Notes: generated by a model from the sequence alone, not told the origin. DNA of 64,000 bases from Pseudomonas sp. IPO3778 (GCF_013386825.1 NZ_JACARC010000005.1:1-64000); one strand, 5' to 3'; shown: positions 8,418 to 17,033, numbered from the stretch's first letter. Made by a program: numbers and translations.

Positions 8418-9263
8418 ATGCAAAGGAAAGCACTGTTCAAATACGTCGCGTTGTTGTGGGTGCCGCTGATGGCGGGCTGTATCAGCACCCCGCCTTCACG
8501 GGTGCCGGAGCGCGCCATTCAGGCGCCTGTGGAGCAGGCCGTCACGGTCGATAACTGCTCTGAAGGTTGCCCTTCCGGCGGCGGGCCGCTGACGTTGAAT
8601 CGCCAGGCCTACACCCTCAATAACAACGCGTCGACCAAGTTTGCCAACTGGGTCGCCTACCGGATTACCAAGTCCACACCGGCCAGCGGTCGCCCGCGTA
8701 ATTGGCAGACGGATCCGGACATTCCTGCGGGTGAAACCCTTGACCCGGTTGACTATAACGGCGCCAACGTGGCGTTGAAGGTCGACCGCGGGCACCAGGC
8801 AAACCTCGCGTCGATGGCCGGGGTTGCCGACTGGCAAACCCTCAATTACCTGTCCAACATTACCCCGCAAAAGTCCGATCTGAACCAGGGGCCGTGGGCA
8901 CACCTGGAGGATCAGGAGCGCAAGCTGAGCCAGGACGCGACGGTGGATGAGGTGTATGTGATGACCGGCCCGCTGTATGAGAAATTCATCGGCACCTTGC
9001 CGGGCACTAATAAGGTCCACACAATTCCCAGCGGTTACTGGAAGATTGTGTCTGTGGGCAAGTCGCCGCAAGACGGTCTTTATGCGTCCTTCATCATGAA
9101 TCAGGAAACACCCAAGGGCGCCAACTTCTGTGACTACCGTGCCACGGTTGAACAGATTGAACAACGTTCCGGGCTGACATTCTGGAGTGAGTTGCCGCAA
9201 GCGGTGCAAACGGCACTTAAGTCAAAACAAGGGCAACTGCCGCAGAGAATCGGCTGCAAGTAA
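8418..9263 (+). CDS. DNA/RNA non-specific endonuclease, predicted lipoprotein
   Basis: 281-residue nuclease of the NucA/endonuclease G (beta-beta-alpha metal) family. A lipobox LMAGC (residues 17-21) predicts a lipid-anchored envelope protein. Two cysteines (NCSEGC) follow. The catalytic DRGH motif is at 123-126 with general base His126, and the Mg-binding Asn is probably Asn156 in SDLNQGPWAHLE. I chose the ATG at 8418 because GGAG is 7 bases upstream; an in-frame ATG two codons earlier is too close. No immunity or inhibitor gene adjoins, which fits action outside the cytoplasm, for example on extracellular or incoming DNA. A terminator follows. Confidence 0.88.
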   Translation: MQRKALFKYVALLWVPLMAGCISTPPSRVPERAIQAPVEQAVTVDNCSEGCPSGGGPLTLNRQAYTLNNNASTKFANWVAYRITKSTPASGRPRNWQTDPDIPAGETLDPVDYNGANVALKVDRGHQANLASMAGVADWQTLNYLSNITPQKSDLNQGPWAHLEDQERKLSQDATVDEVYVMTGPLYEKFIGTLPGTNKVHTIPSGYWKIVSVGKSPQDGLYASFIMNQETPKGANFCDYRATVEQIEQRSGLTFWSELPQAVQTALKSKQGQLPQRIGCK

Positions 9264-9299
9264 GCGCCGCGCGCTAAGTTTTATTGTTAGTTATCATTG

Positions 9300-9350
9300 G
9301 CCCCTTAAGTGGGCAGGCACAAGCGTGCCTGTCGACTAAGGGGCGTTTTA
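9300..9350 (+). terminator. compound intrinsic terminator
   Basis: Outer stem GCCCCTTA (9300-9307) pairs with TAAGGGGC (9337-9344) around an inner GGCAGGCAC/GTGCCTGTC hairpin, followed by GTTTTA. It lies just after the nuclease gene and insulates the sigma-factor operon. Confidence 0.8.
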
Positions 9351-9521
9351 ATTAAGTCAGGTATTAACCCATCGCTTAACAAGCCCTTATTGTCTACCCG
9401 CGTCCGGCTCACTGCAGGTCACCCACGTCGGCTTCGATTGGCGAGCCCCCTTGCTCCCCCTTCGTTTTACTGTCATCGTTCGCGCAATTGGTAATCTTTC
9501 TTGTTTGAGAAATTTTTGCGC

Positions 9522-10067
9522 ATGCACGACTTTCCTGTCGCTGAGGGTGATATAGCCCGTCGCCAGCAGACCCTCACCGCCCTCTACAGTGACCACCATT
9601 CGTGGCTGCACGGTTGGCTGCGCAAGAAACTTGGCTGCTCGCACCATGCGGCAGACCTGGCCCACGACGCGTTTATCCGCATCCTGCTGCTGGCCGACCC
9701 CCACACCATCAAGGAACCTCGGGCTTTTCTGGCGACGACGGCGGGGCGCTTGATGATTGATGGCGCGCGCCGGCGGCGGATCGAGAAGGCCTATATGGAA
9801 GCCCTGGCGATTCAGCGTGAAGACGCCGGCATGCCCGACCCGGCGGCGATTCATGTGGCGCTCCAGGCCCTGGAACGCATCGCCGAGATGCTCACCGGCT
9901 TGCCCGCCAAGGCCCGCGAAGCCTTCCTGCTCAGCCGGCTCGACGGCCTGACCTACAGCGAAATCGCCGCACAATTGCAGGTGTCACCCAGCACCGTGAA
10001 GAACTACATCTCCAGCGCGCTGGTGCACTGCTATCACACCCTGCATGGGGCGGACCCGCTGTCGTGA
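9522..10067 (+). CDS. FecI-like ECF sigma factor
   Basis: 181-residue extracytoplasmic-function sigma factor of the iron-starvation group. Sigma region 2 is at residues ~16-85 (DLAHDAFIRILL, EPRAFLATTAGRLMIDGARRRR) and region 4 at ~115-170 (LPAKAREAFLLSRLDGLTYSEIAAQLQVSPSTVKNYI split across the helix-turn-helix). It overlaps fecR by 4 bases, and the receptor gene follows, giving the standard FecI-FecR-FecA order. I chose the ATG at 9522 over an upstream TTG. A Fur site would be expected but I could not find a convincing one. Confidence 0.93.
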   Translation: MHDFPVAEGDIARRQQTLTALYSDHHSWLHGWLRKKLGCSHHAADLAHDAFIRILLLADPHTIKEPRAFLATTAGRLMIDGARRRRIEKAYMEALAIQREDAGMPDPAAIHVALQALERIAEMLTGLPAKAREAFLLSRLDGLTYSEIAAQLQVSPSTVKNYISSALVHCYHTLHGADPLS

Positions 10068-11008
10068 ATTCCGAGCAGATCATCAGTGAAGCCGCTCGCT
10101 GGCTGACGCTGTTGCACGACGACCCCGTGACCGAGGCCGACCGCGCAGCCTTCGAGCGTTGGCGCCAGGCCGACCCACGGCACGCCGTCGCGATCGAGCG
10201 CATGCGCAGCCTCTGGGGCAGCCTCGACGACGTGCCCGCTGCCCCGGCGCGCGTCGCCCTCAACCGTGCATTCGCCCCGCAAAAACCCAGGTTCGCCGCC
10301 CGTGGCACCCAGGCTATCGCGCTGTTGGGTGTGTTGCTGTGCGGCTGGGCCGGGTTTGAGCGGATGCCCGTGTGGATGGCTGACCAGCGCACCAGCGTCG
10401 GTGAACGGCGCCAAGTGGCACTGGCGGATGGCAGCCAGGTGCAGCTCAACAGCAATTCGGCACTGGACGTGAAGTTCGACGGCCACCAACGGGTGATCGA
10501 CCTGTTGCAGGGCGAGATGTGGGTCGAGGTGGCCAAGGACGCGCAGCGGCCGTTCGTGGTACGCACCAACCAGGGTACCGCCACGGCATTGGGCACGCGG
10601 TTCCTGGTGCGCAAGGCCGAAGATGGCTCCACCGTGGTCACTGTGATCGAGTCCACCGTGGCCGTCAAAGGCAACAGCGCGGGTGACGTGAAAGTGCCGG
10701 CAGGGCAGCAGTCCACACTCCAGGACGGACATGCCGGCGCCCCGCAACCCACCGGCAACGCTGACCCGGATGCCTGGACTCGCGGCTTGCTCAAGGTCGA
10801 TGACCAACCCCTGAGCGAAGTGTTGCAAACCCTCGCCGGCTACCGCCATGGCCTGGTGCGCTTTGACCCGCAGGCACTGCAAGGGATGCGCGTGTCGGGG
10901 GTGTTTAAGCTAGATGACACTGGCGCGGCGCTGGCGTCATTGGCGGATAACCTGCCGATCAAAGTGGAGTACTTCACCGATTTGGTGGTGATGATCAAGC
11001 CGCTGTAG
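10064..11008 (+). CDS. FecR-like anti-sigma / sigma regulator
   Basis: 314-residue inner-membrane regulator. The cytoplasmic N-terminal domain carries AARWLTLL and FERWRQADPRHAVAIERM, typical of FecR anti-sigma domains. One transmembrane helix lies at ~84-103. A periplasmic FecR domain follows (GERRQVALADGSQVQLNSNS, then GEMWVEVAKDAQRPFVV), and a secretin/STN-like C-terminal tail (LSEVLQTLAGYRHG) should contact the receptor's STN domain. GTG start overlapping the sigma stop (GTGA). It transmits ligand binding by the downstream receptor to the ECF sigma factor. Confidence 0.93.
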   Translation: MNSEQIISEAARWLTLLHDDPVTEADRAAFERWRQADPRHAVAIERMRSLWGSLDDVPAAPARVALNRAFAPQKPRFAARGTQAIALLGVLLCGWAGFERMPVWMADQRTSVGERRQVALADGSQVQLNSNSALDVKFDGHQRVIDLLQGEMWVEVAKDAQRPFVVRTNQGTATALGTRFLVRKAEDGSTVVTVIESTVAVKGNSAGDVKVPAGQQSTLQDGHAGAPQPTGNADPDAWTRGLLKVDDQPLSEVLQTLAGYRHGLVRFDPQALQGMRVSGVFKLDDTGAALASLADNLPIKVEYFTDLVVMIKPL

Positions 11009-11098
11009 AAAAATCTGAATAAAAACCGCTCTCATTCATACCCGATTTTCCGACATGTCCGTCATGACTAATAGAACCCCCATTTCCCAGGACTTCTC

Positions 11099-13588
11099 AT
11101 GTCGCGCCTTGCTCGTCCCTTACCGCCACTGGCCCTTTCAGTGGCCATGGCGTTTGCCGCCGTACCCCTGCTGACCGTCCAAGCGTCCTACGCGGCCGAA
11201 AGTGCCGCGTTCTCCATTCCCGCCGGCGACTTGAGCCAGGCCCTCAACAGCCTCGCCGAACAGGCGGGCCTGGTGCTGGCCTTCGATTCGAGCCTGACCC
11301 GCGGCAAACGCAGCAATGGCTTGAGCGGGCAATACAGCACCGATGCGGCCCTGGCCCAATTGCTGGCCGGCAGCGGCTTGCAAGCCCTGAAGATTGCCGA
11401 CAACCGCTACCGCCTTGAAGTCATCCCCCACACCGATGGCGCCATGGAATTGCAGGCCACCACTATCAGCGGCGCCTATCAGTCGGAAAGCCCCACCGGC
11501 CCTGTGGCTGGCTACGTGGCCACCCGCAGCCTGTCGGGCACCAAGACCGACACCGCGTTGATCGAAACCCCGCAGTCGATCTCGGTGGTCACCAAAGACC
11601 AGATGCGTGCGCAGAACGCCGAAAGCCTCAACCAGATTTTGCGCTACAGCGCCGCCGTGATCCCGGAAACCCGTGGCTCCACCGCCTCCCGTCTCGACCA
11701 GTTGACCATCCGGGGCTTCGCCCCCGCGACCTACCTCGACGGCCTGCGCATGCCCTCGAGCCGGGATGCCTTGCCGCAAAAAGACGCTTTTGACCTGGAG
11801 CGCGTCGAAGTGCTGCGCGGGCCGGCGTCGGTGCTGTACGGGCAGGGCACCCCCAGCGGTGTGATCAACATGGTCAGCAAGCGTCCGCTGGACACGCCGT
11901 TCCATGAAGTCGGCGTCGAGTACGGCACCTTCAACAAGAAGCGCACCACCTTCGACTTGAGTGGCCCGCTGGACGATCAAGGCGTGTACTCCTACCGCGT
12001 CGCCGGCCTGTTCGACGATGCCGACGGGCAGATCGAGCACACCGAAACCCGCCGCCAATCCTTGTCCACGGCCTTCACCTGGCGCCCGGACGACAACACC
12101 TCGCTGACCTTGCTCGGGCATTTCCAGAAGGACCCCAAGGGCGCGTCCTACGGCTCGATGCCGGCCTGGGGCTCGGTGCTGCACAGCCCGACCGGGCGCA
12201 AGATCGACGTGGATTTCTACGACGGCGAAAAAAGCTTCGAGAAGAGCGACCGCGAGTATTACTCCATCGGCTACGCCTTCGAACATCACTTCAACGATGT
12301 GTGGACCGTGCGCCAGAACGCCCGCTACCTGCGCAGCGAAGGGCAGTACCGCAGCCTCTACAGCAACTACCTGGAAAGCGACTACCGCACCATTCGGCGC
12401 TCGACCACTGCCAGTGACGTGAACATCGACGCTTACGCCCTCGACAACCAGGTGCAGGCCAAATTCGACACTGGGCCGTTGCAGCACACCGTGCTGATGG
12501 GCGCCGATTACCAGAACACCAGCACCGACACCAAGTCGGGCAACGGCGTGTACACCGCAGGCCCTACGCTGGATATTTTCGACCCGGTCTACGGTGCGGC
12601 CGTGCCGGTACCGGCCTACACCAGCGATGCCACCTCCCGCAGTGAGCAAACCGGCGTGTACCTGCAGGAACAGATGAAGTGGGACAGATGGGTGCTGTTG
12701 ATGGGCGGGCGCTATGACTGGGCTACCACCGACAACAGCACCCTGGCCATGGCCACCCAGAAAAAGACCCAGTCGTCCCAGGACAGCAAAGCCTTCACCG
12801 GCCGCCTGGGCCTGGTCTACCTGTTCGATAACGGCCTGGCGCCGTATGTCAGCTATTCGGAATCCTTCCAGCCGCAATCCGGCACGGGCTACGGCGGTTC
12901 CACGTTCCAGCCCACCGAAGGCAAGCAGACGGAAATCGGCATCAAGTACCAGCCGCCGGGCAGCAACAGCTTCATCACGGCAGCCATTTTCGACCTGCGC
13001 CAGACCAACGTGCCGACGCTGGACCCGGACGCTTCCCACCTGTGCAACGGCTCACGCTGCCAGGTGCAGGACGGTGAGGTGCAGTCCCGTGGCTTCGAAC
13101 TGGAAGGCAAGGCCAGCCTGAACGACAACCTGGACATCACCGCGGCCTATGCCTACCTGGATAACCGCATCAGCAAGTCCAACAACACCGTGCGTTATGC
13201 GCCCATCAGCGACATCGGCGTGGGCCCGGCCATCGCGGCCGAAGGCACCACCACCTACGCCGTACCGCGCCATACCGCGTCGGCCTGGGCGGACTACACC
13301 CTGCACGACGGCACCCTGAAAGGCTTCGGCGTCGGCGCCGGTGCGCGGTATGTCGGTTCGTCGTGGGGCGATACCGCCAACACCCTGAAAGTGCCGGGCT
13401 ACACCTTGTTCGATGCGGCGGTGCACTACGACATTCCGCACATCAACCGCCAGGGCGACAACCTGCGCCTGGCGGTAAACGCCACGAACCTGGCGAATAA
13501 GGAGTACGTCGCGTCCTGCTATTCCTACTCGTGGTGCTGGTATGGCTCACAGCGCACCGTGCAGGCGAGTGCCACGTATCAGTGGTAA
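11099..13588 (+). CDS. TonB-dependent siderophore receptor with STN domain (FhuA/FiuA-like)
   Basis: 829-residue outer-membrane transducer. Signal peptide ends near YAA (residue ~33). The STN signalling domain spans ~38-105 (FSIPAGDLSQALNSLAEQAG, GLSGQYS). The plug follows with TPQSISVVTKDQM, LDQLTIRGFAP and RVEVLRGPASVLYGQG, then the barrel ending in aromatic YQW. A C-terminal cysteine pair (SCYSYSWCWYGSQR) is common in hydroxamate/ferrichrome-type receptors, so a xenosiderophore such as ferrichrome is the best guess. It is preceded by its own FecI/FecR pair, so it controls its own expression when it binds ligand. Confidence 0.93.
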   Translation: MSRLARPLPPLALSVAMAFAAVPLLTVQASYAAESAAFSIPAGDLSQALNSLAEQAGLVLAFDSSLTRGKRSNGLSGQYSTDAALAQLLAGSGLQALKIADNRYRLEVIPHTDGAMELQATTISGAYQSESPTGPVAGYVATRSLSGTKTDTALIETPQSISVVTKDQMRAQNAESLNQILRYSAAVIPETRGSTASRLDQLTIRGFAPATYLDGLRMPSSRDALPQKDAFDLERVEVLRGPASVLYGQGTPSGVINMVSKRPLDTPFHEVGVEYGTFNKKRTTFDLSGPLDDQGVYSYRVAGLFDDADGQIEHTETRRQSLSTAFTWRPDDNTSLTLLGHFQKDPKGASYGSMPAWGSVLHSPTGRKIDVDFYDGEKSFEKSDREYYSIGYAFEHHFNDVWTVRQNARYLRSEGQYRSLYSNYLESDYRTIRRSTTASDVNIDAYALDNQVQAKFDTGPLQHTVLMGADYQNTSTDTKSGNGVYTAGPTLDIFDPVYGAAVPVPAYTSDATSRSEQTGVYLQEQMKWDRWVLLMGGRYDWATTDNSTLAMATQKKTQSSQDSKAFTGRLGLVYLFDNGLAPYVSYSESFQPQSGTGYGGSTFQPTEGKQTEIGIKYQPPGSNSFITAAIFDLRQTNVPTLDPDASHLCNGSRCQVQDGEVQSRGFELEGKASLNDNLDITAAYAYLDNRISKSNNTVRYAPISDIGVGPAIAAEGTTTYAVPRHTASAWADYTLHDGTLKGFGVGAGARYVGSSWGDTANTLKVPGYTLFDAAVHYDIPHINRQGDNLRLAVNATNLANKEYVASCYSYSWCWYGSQRTVQASATYQW

Positions 13589-13589
13589 A

Positions 13590-13635
13590 TAAAAAGGCCT
13601 TGGCGAAAGGATTCGGGAGCAGCAGCGCCAAGGCC
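13590..13635 (-). terminator. intrinsic terminator of the LOG-family gene
   Basis: Stem GGCCTTGGCG (13596-13605) pairs with CGCCAAGGCC (13626-13635). On the minus strand it is followed by TTTTTATTT, so it best serves the leftward LOG gene, and it may also block readthrough from the receptor gene. Confidence 0.8.
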
Positions 13636-13643
13636 AAAAACAG

Positions 13644-14237
13644 TTAGTTCGCCATCGGTTCGATCAGTTTGGAAACCACCGGTGCCTGCCACTGCTCAAG
13701 GGCATCAATCAGGGCGCCGGGGTCTTCATTGAACATCAGCATCTGGCTGTGTTCGACCTTCATGAAGCCTTCCTTCACGGCGTGATCCAGCAGGCTGCGC
13801 ACCGGGTTGAAGAACCCGGCGGTATTCAGGCACGCCACACCCTTGTGGTGCTCGCCCACTTGGGTCAGCGTGGCCGCTTCAAACAACTCCTCCAGTGTTC
13901 CCAGGCCGCCGGGCAGGGCAATAAAACCGTCGGCGCAGTCGCTCATGCGGGCCTTGCGGCTGCGCATGTCCCGGGTCACTTCATGCCGGGTGAGCCCGGC
14001 GTGGGAATGGCCGCGTTCATGGAGCAACCGGGTGATGATGCCGACGACTTCGCCCCCTTCAGCCAGCGCGGCATCCGCCACCACGCCCATCAAGCCTTTG
14101 TGGGTACCGCCGTAGACCAGGCGAATACCGCGCCGGGCGATTTCCCGGCCAAGGGCCTGGGCGCTTTCCACATACAGCGGGTTGAAGCCGAAATTGGTGC
14201 CGCAGAAAACCGCAAGGCTGCGTAGGGGCGTGGGCAT
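13644..14237 (-). CDS. LOG family (TIGR00730) nucleotide-binding protein
   Basis: 197-residue Rossmann-fold protein. It has VFCGTNFG near the N-terminus, VYGGTHKGLMG (41-51), the substrate motif DMRSRK (90-95), and the family signature PGGLGTLEE (109-117). Characterised members are cytokinin riboside 5'-monophosphate phosphoribohydrolases. Bacterial members cleave nucleotide monophosphates at the N-glycosidic bond; the physiological substrate here is unknown. I chose the ATG at 14237 with GGAG 5 bases upstream; the frame extends further but encodes a non-natural Arg/Pro-rich stretch. Its promoter carries the direct-repeat site at 14300-14329 shared with azoR and the AhpD-like gene. Confidence 0.9.
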   Translation of the reverse strand: MPTPLRSLAVFCGTNFGFNPLYVESAQALGREIARRGIRLVYGGTHKGLMGVVADAALAEGGEVVGIITRLLHERGHSHAGLTRHEVTRDMRSRKARMSDCADGFIALPGGLGTLEELFEAATLTQVGEHHKGVACLNTAGFFNPVRSLLDHAVKEGFMKVEHSQMLMFNEDPGALIDALEQWQAPVVSKLIEPMAN

Positions 14238-14299
14238 GGAGACTCCAGGCGGGTGAGCACAAGCCGTCCAGCATGCCGGCGCCAGCCGGCGGGCGAAAG

Positions 14300-14329
14300 A
14301 GCCAAGAACCGCCTTGCGGGTCAGGCCAT
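14300..14329 (-). promoter_or_regulatory. direct-repeat operator at LOG promoter (proposed MocR site)
   Basis: On the minus strand, ATGGCC (14329-14324) is followed after exactly 18 bases by TTGGCT (14305-14300), then CTTT. The first repeat coincides with the Met-Ala-stop codons of the mocR gene. The site ends about 60 bases before the LOG start, just upstream of a weak -35-like TTTCGC. The same arrangement occurs at 16414-16443 and 16456-16485. Confidence 0.6.
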
Positions 14330-15733
14330 GAGTGCGTCCAGGATGCGTTTTCCAAGGGCTTCGGCGACGGCCTCGGACTCGATATTGGCAAAGCCCAGCA
14401 ACAGGCCGGGGCCGGTCTGACCTCGGATATTCCAGTCGCTCAAGGCCTCGGCATAAATGCCGGCTTGCGCCAGGCGTTCCACGCACACGCGGTCCGACTG
14501 GTGGGCGTTCAGGCGCAGGATCACGTGCATCCCGCCCGGTTGGGCATCAATCGAAATCTGCTCGCCCAAGGCCTTGCGCAAGCCCCTGGCCGTGGCTTCC
14601 CGACGCTCACCGTAGAGTTTGCGCATGCGCTGGATATGCCGCGCAAAATGCCCTTCGGCCATGAACGTCGCAACGATCGCCTGGGTCAGCTCCGGGCAAC
14701 CGCCGAGGAAGGTCTGGCTGACGTGTTCGAAGCGCGCCACTTGCGCCTCGGGCACCACCAGATAGGCGAGGCGGATACCGGGAAACAGCACCTTGCTGAA
14801 CGTCCCGGCGTAGAGCACCCGGCCGTCACGGTCCAGGCTCTTGAGGGCCGGCAGCGGGCGGCTTACGTAACGGTATTCACCGTCGTAGTCGTCTTCGATG
14901 ATCCAGGCCTGCTGGCGGCGAGCCCAATCCAGCAGTTCCAGGCGCCGGGGCAACGACAGCGAGACACACAGCGGGCTTTGATGGGCCGGCGTGACCACCA
15001 CGGCGCGGGCGCCTTTGCCCTGTTGCACGGCCTGGGACACCTGCATGCCGTCCTGGTCCACCGGTACCGGTATGGCGTTGATACTCAGGTAATCCAGCAA
15101 CGGTCGGGTGAACAGGTAGCCCGGGTCTTCCACCAGCACCCGGTCGCCCGGTTCCAGCAGTGCATGGGCGATCAGGCCCAGCGTATTGCGATAGCCCGAG
15201 GTGACGAAGATTTGCGCAGGCGAACAATGGATGCCCCGGGCGACCTGTAAATAGCTGGCAATCGCCGTGCGCAGCGAGTGCAGCCCGTAGACGCAGGGGT
15301 TGGCCATGTCGGCGACCTGAGTGGCCCGCACGCAGCGTGCGGCGATTTTCGACCAGATCTTGCGCGGGAACGCATCCAGTGCCGGCAGGCCCATCTGAAA
15401 CGGCAGCACGGCAGCCTTGTGCCGGACGGCATTGTGGTCGCTGATGGCGGCGGGGCGCTCCGGCAGACTGGCCTTGATTCCTTCCGCCACCACGGTGCCG
15501 GCCTGGCCACGGGCCTGGATATAGCCTTCGGCCGCCAACAGCGAATACGCCGTGTCGATGGTGCCCCTGGCCAGTCCCAGCTCCTTGGCCAGGGCCCGGG
15601 CCGCGGGAATGCGTTCGCCCGGCTTGAGCACACCGTCGGCAATTGCGCTGCGGAACCGCCAGTAAAGTTGCCGGTAGATCGGCTCCGGGGCGCCGGCGTC
15701 CAGCGGTGAAAAGGCCTTGATCGAAGTGCTCAT
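14321..15733 (-). CDS. MocR-type (GntR-aminotransferase fusion) transcriptional regulator
   Basis: 470-residue MocR/GabR-class regulator. A GntR winged helix (residues ~18-84, IYRQLYWRFRSAI, RIPAARALAKELGLARGTID) is fused to a fold-type I aminotransferase domain with TSGYRNTL, EDPGYLF and DDYDGEY. The PLP-binding Lys314 is in TFSKVLFPG. Such regulators use PLP or amine ligands to switch activation of neighbouring genes and typically bind direct repeats. It starts 17 bp after azoR (same strand), suggesting an azoR-mocR operon and hence autoregulation through the site at 16414-16443. Confidence 0.92.
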   Translation of the reverse strand: MSTSIKAFSPLDAGAPEPIYRQLYWRFRSAIADGVLKPGERIPAARALAKELGLARGTIDTAYSLLAAEGYIQARGQAGTVVAEGIKASLPERPAAISDHNAVRHKAAVLPFQMGLPALDAFPRKIWSKIAARCVRATQVADMANPCVYGLHSLRTAIASYLQVARGIHCSPAQIFVTSGYRNTLGLIAHALLEPGDRVLVEDPGYLFTRPLLDYLSINAIPVPVDQDGMQVSQAVQQGKGARAVVVTPAHQSPLCVSLSLPRRLELLDWARRQQAWIIEDDYDGEYRYVSRPLPALKSLDRDGRVLYAGTFSKVLFPGIRLAYLVVPEAQVARFEHVSQTFLGGCPELTQAIVATFMAEGHFARHIQRMRKLYGERREATARGLRKALGEQISIDAQPGGMHVILRLNAHQSDRVCVERLAQAGIYAEALSDWNIRGQTGPGLLLGFANIESEAVAEALGKRILDALMA

Positions 15734-15750
15734 CCGGCGGCGAGTCCTGT

Positions 15751-16353
15751 TCAGATGGCGAAGTAGTCGTGCAGCGCCTGGTGGGTCTGGCGGCGGGTCT
15801 GGGCCAGGGTTTCCGGGCGTGAAGCGGTGCCTTCGACGGTGAAGAAGGTCACGTCGTGCAGGCCGATCATGCCCAGGATGGTTTTCAGGTACGGCGTCAG
15901 GAAGTCCGGCTGGTGGGCACGCTCCCCGGAAAATCGGCCGCCCGAGGCCACGGCGACGAACACGGGCCGGTCCTGCAATAAGCCAACCTTGCCCTGGGCC
16001 GAGATATCGAAGGTGCGGCGCACCCGCGCAATGTGATCGAGCCACAGCTTGAGGGCCGCCGGCACCGAGTAGTTATGCATGGGGGTGGCGATGACCACAA
16101 TATCCGCCAGCTCCACTTCCCGCACCAGCCGTTCGGACTGGGCCATCGAGCCCTCTTGGGAGATGTCCACCGGCGACTGCTGGGACGTTGCATAAGGCTC
16201 GTCCACCGGCGCCAGGGCATTTCCAGCGATCAGGCGCTGCACCACCTCGGCGGCCGGGTGCCGTTGGCGCAGGCATTCGATGATCTGGTGGGAGAGCGCG
16301 TTGCTTTCCGACGCCGGCCCGCGAGGGCTGGCACTGACATGGAGAATATTCAT
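15751..16353 (-). CDS. azoR: FMN-dependent NADH-azoreductase
   Basis: 200-residue flavodoxin-fold quinone/azo reductase (AzoR family). It has the N-terminal HVSASPRGPASES phosphate loop, central TPMHNYSVPAALKLWLDHI, and the flavin-contact loop VAVASGGRFSGE. It carries out NADH-driven two-electron reduction of quinones and azo compounds in the cytoplasm, usually a defence against electrophilic quinones. First gene of a probable operon with the MocR regulator and divergent from the AhpD-like gene. The start is supported by family length. Confidence 0.92.
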   Translation of the reverse strand: MNILHVSASPRGPASESNALSHQIIECLRQRHPAAEVVQRLIAGNALAPVDEPYATSQQSPVDISQEGSMAQSERLVREVELADIVVIATPMHNYSVPAALKLWLDHIARVRRTFDISAQGKVGLLQDRPVFVAVASGGRFSGERAHQPDFLTPYLKTILGMIGLHDVTFFTVEGTASRPETLAQTRRQTHQALHDYFAI

Positions 16354-16413
16354 GGTGCGGTGCTTCCTGGATGGATGGCCCTCAGTCTACGAACCCCATG
16401 ACCCATGGCAAAG

Positions 16414-16443
16414 AGCCAAGAATCAAGATTCAGAGTAGGCCAT
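16414..16443 (-). promoter_or_regulatory. direct-repeat operator at azoR promoter (proposed MocR site)
   Basis: Minus strand: ATGGCC (16443-16438), 18 bases, TTGGCT (16419-16414), running into TTTGCC-N17-TAGACT, which reads as -35 and -10. The spacing is identical to that at 14300-14329 and 16456-16485. The distance from the site to the azoR ATG is about 60 bases. Confidence 0.62.
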
Positions 16444-16455
16444 GTCCGCGCCTTC

Positions 16456-16485
16456 ATGGCCTGGTGTTCAAGCCAGATCATGGCT
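16456..16485 (+). promoter_or_regulatory. direct-repeat operator at AhpD-like promoter (proposed MocR site)
   Basis: Plus strand: ATGGCC (16456-16461), 18 bases, ATGGCT (16480-16485), followed by TTTTGA-N17-CAAGAT as a plausible -35/-10. The site faces the AhpD-like gene, about 60 bases before its ATG, mirroring the geometry of the two minus-strand sites. Confidence 0.6.
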
Positions 16486-16548
16486 CTTTTGAGGTAGGCC
16501 ATGGCGCCGCAAGATGGCGGCTTCATCCCACTGCGACAGGATTTCACC

Positions 16549-16995
16549 ATGACAACGCGTCTCGACTACTCCAATGCCTCCCCTGAAGGTTACAAAGCGT
16601 TCGGCGGGGTTTACGTCTACCTGCAGAACAGTGGCCTGTCCAAGGCACTGATCGACCTGGTCTACCTGCGGGTGTCCCAGGTCAACGGCTGTGCCTTTTG
16701 CATCGACATGCACTCGCGGGACTTGCTCAAGCAAGGCCTGGCCGTGGACAAGCTGGTGCTGGTGCCGGTATGGCATGACGCTGGTGCTGTCTTCACCCAG
16801 CGTGAGCGCGTGGCGCTGGCGTTTGCTGAAGCCGTTACCGCCAGTGATGTGTCGGACGCGGACTACGCGGCGGCGGCTGCCGAGTTCAACGACAAGGAAC
16901 TGGCTGACCTCACTTACGGTATTGCCTTGATGAATGCCTTCAACCGCCTGGGCATCACCTTCCGTACCACGCCAGCGGCGACTGCCAAGGCATAG
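16549..16995 (+). CDS. AhpD-like carboxymuconolactone decarboxylase-family protein
   Basis: 148-residue member of the carboxymuconolactone decarboxylase/AhpD superfamily. The redox motif NGCAFCIDMHS (CxxCxxxH) marks it as a thiol-disulfide or peroxidase-type protein rather than a true decarboxylase. A helical core with FTQRERVALAFAEAVT follows. Divergent from azoR and sharing its direct-repeat operator, so probably co-induced in an oxidative/electrophile response. I chose the ATG at 16549; an upstream start is possible but adds non-family residues. Confidence 0.88.
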   Translation: MTTRLDYSNASPEGYKAFGGVYVYLQNSGLSKALIDLVYLRVSQVNGCAFCIDMHSRDLLKQGLAVDKLVLVPVWHDAGAVFTQRERVALAFAEAVTASDVSDADYAAAAAEFNDKELADLTYGIALMNAFNRLGITFRTTPAATAKA

Positions 16996-17009
16996 CCCAC
17001 GCGGATTCG

Positions 17010-17033
17010 GTGTGGCGGGGCTCCTCGCCACAC
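17010..17033 (+). terminator. hairpin before sugE, possible terminator
   Basis: Stem GTGTGGCG (17010-17017) pairs with CGCCACAC (17026-17033) around an 8-base loop, between the AhpD-like gene and the SMR gene. No T run follows, so it may be a weak terminator or an mRNA-stabilising structure. It does not resemble the tandem-hairpin guanidine-II riboswitch. Confidence 0.35.

Noticed and set aside
9351..9521. Fur box upstream of the FecI-like sigma gene
   Set aside because: No segment matched the GATAATGAT-type consensus convincingly; iron control is expected from the family, not seen in the sequence.
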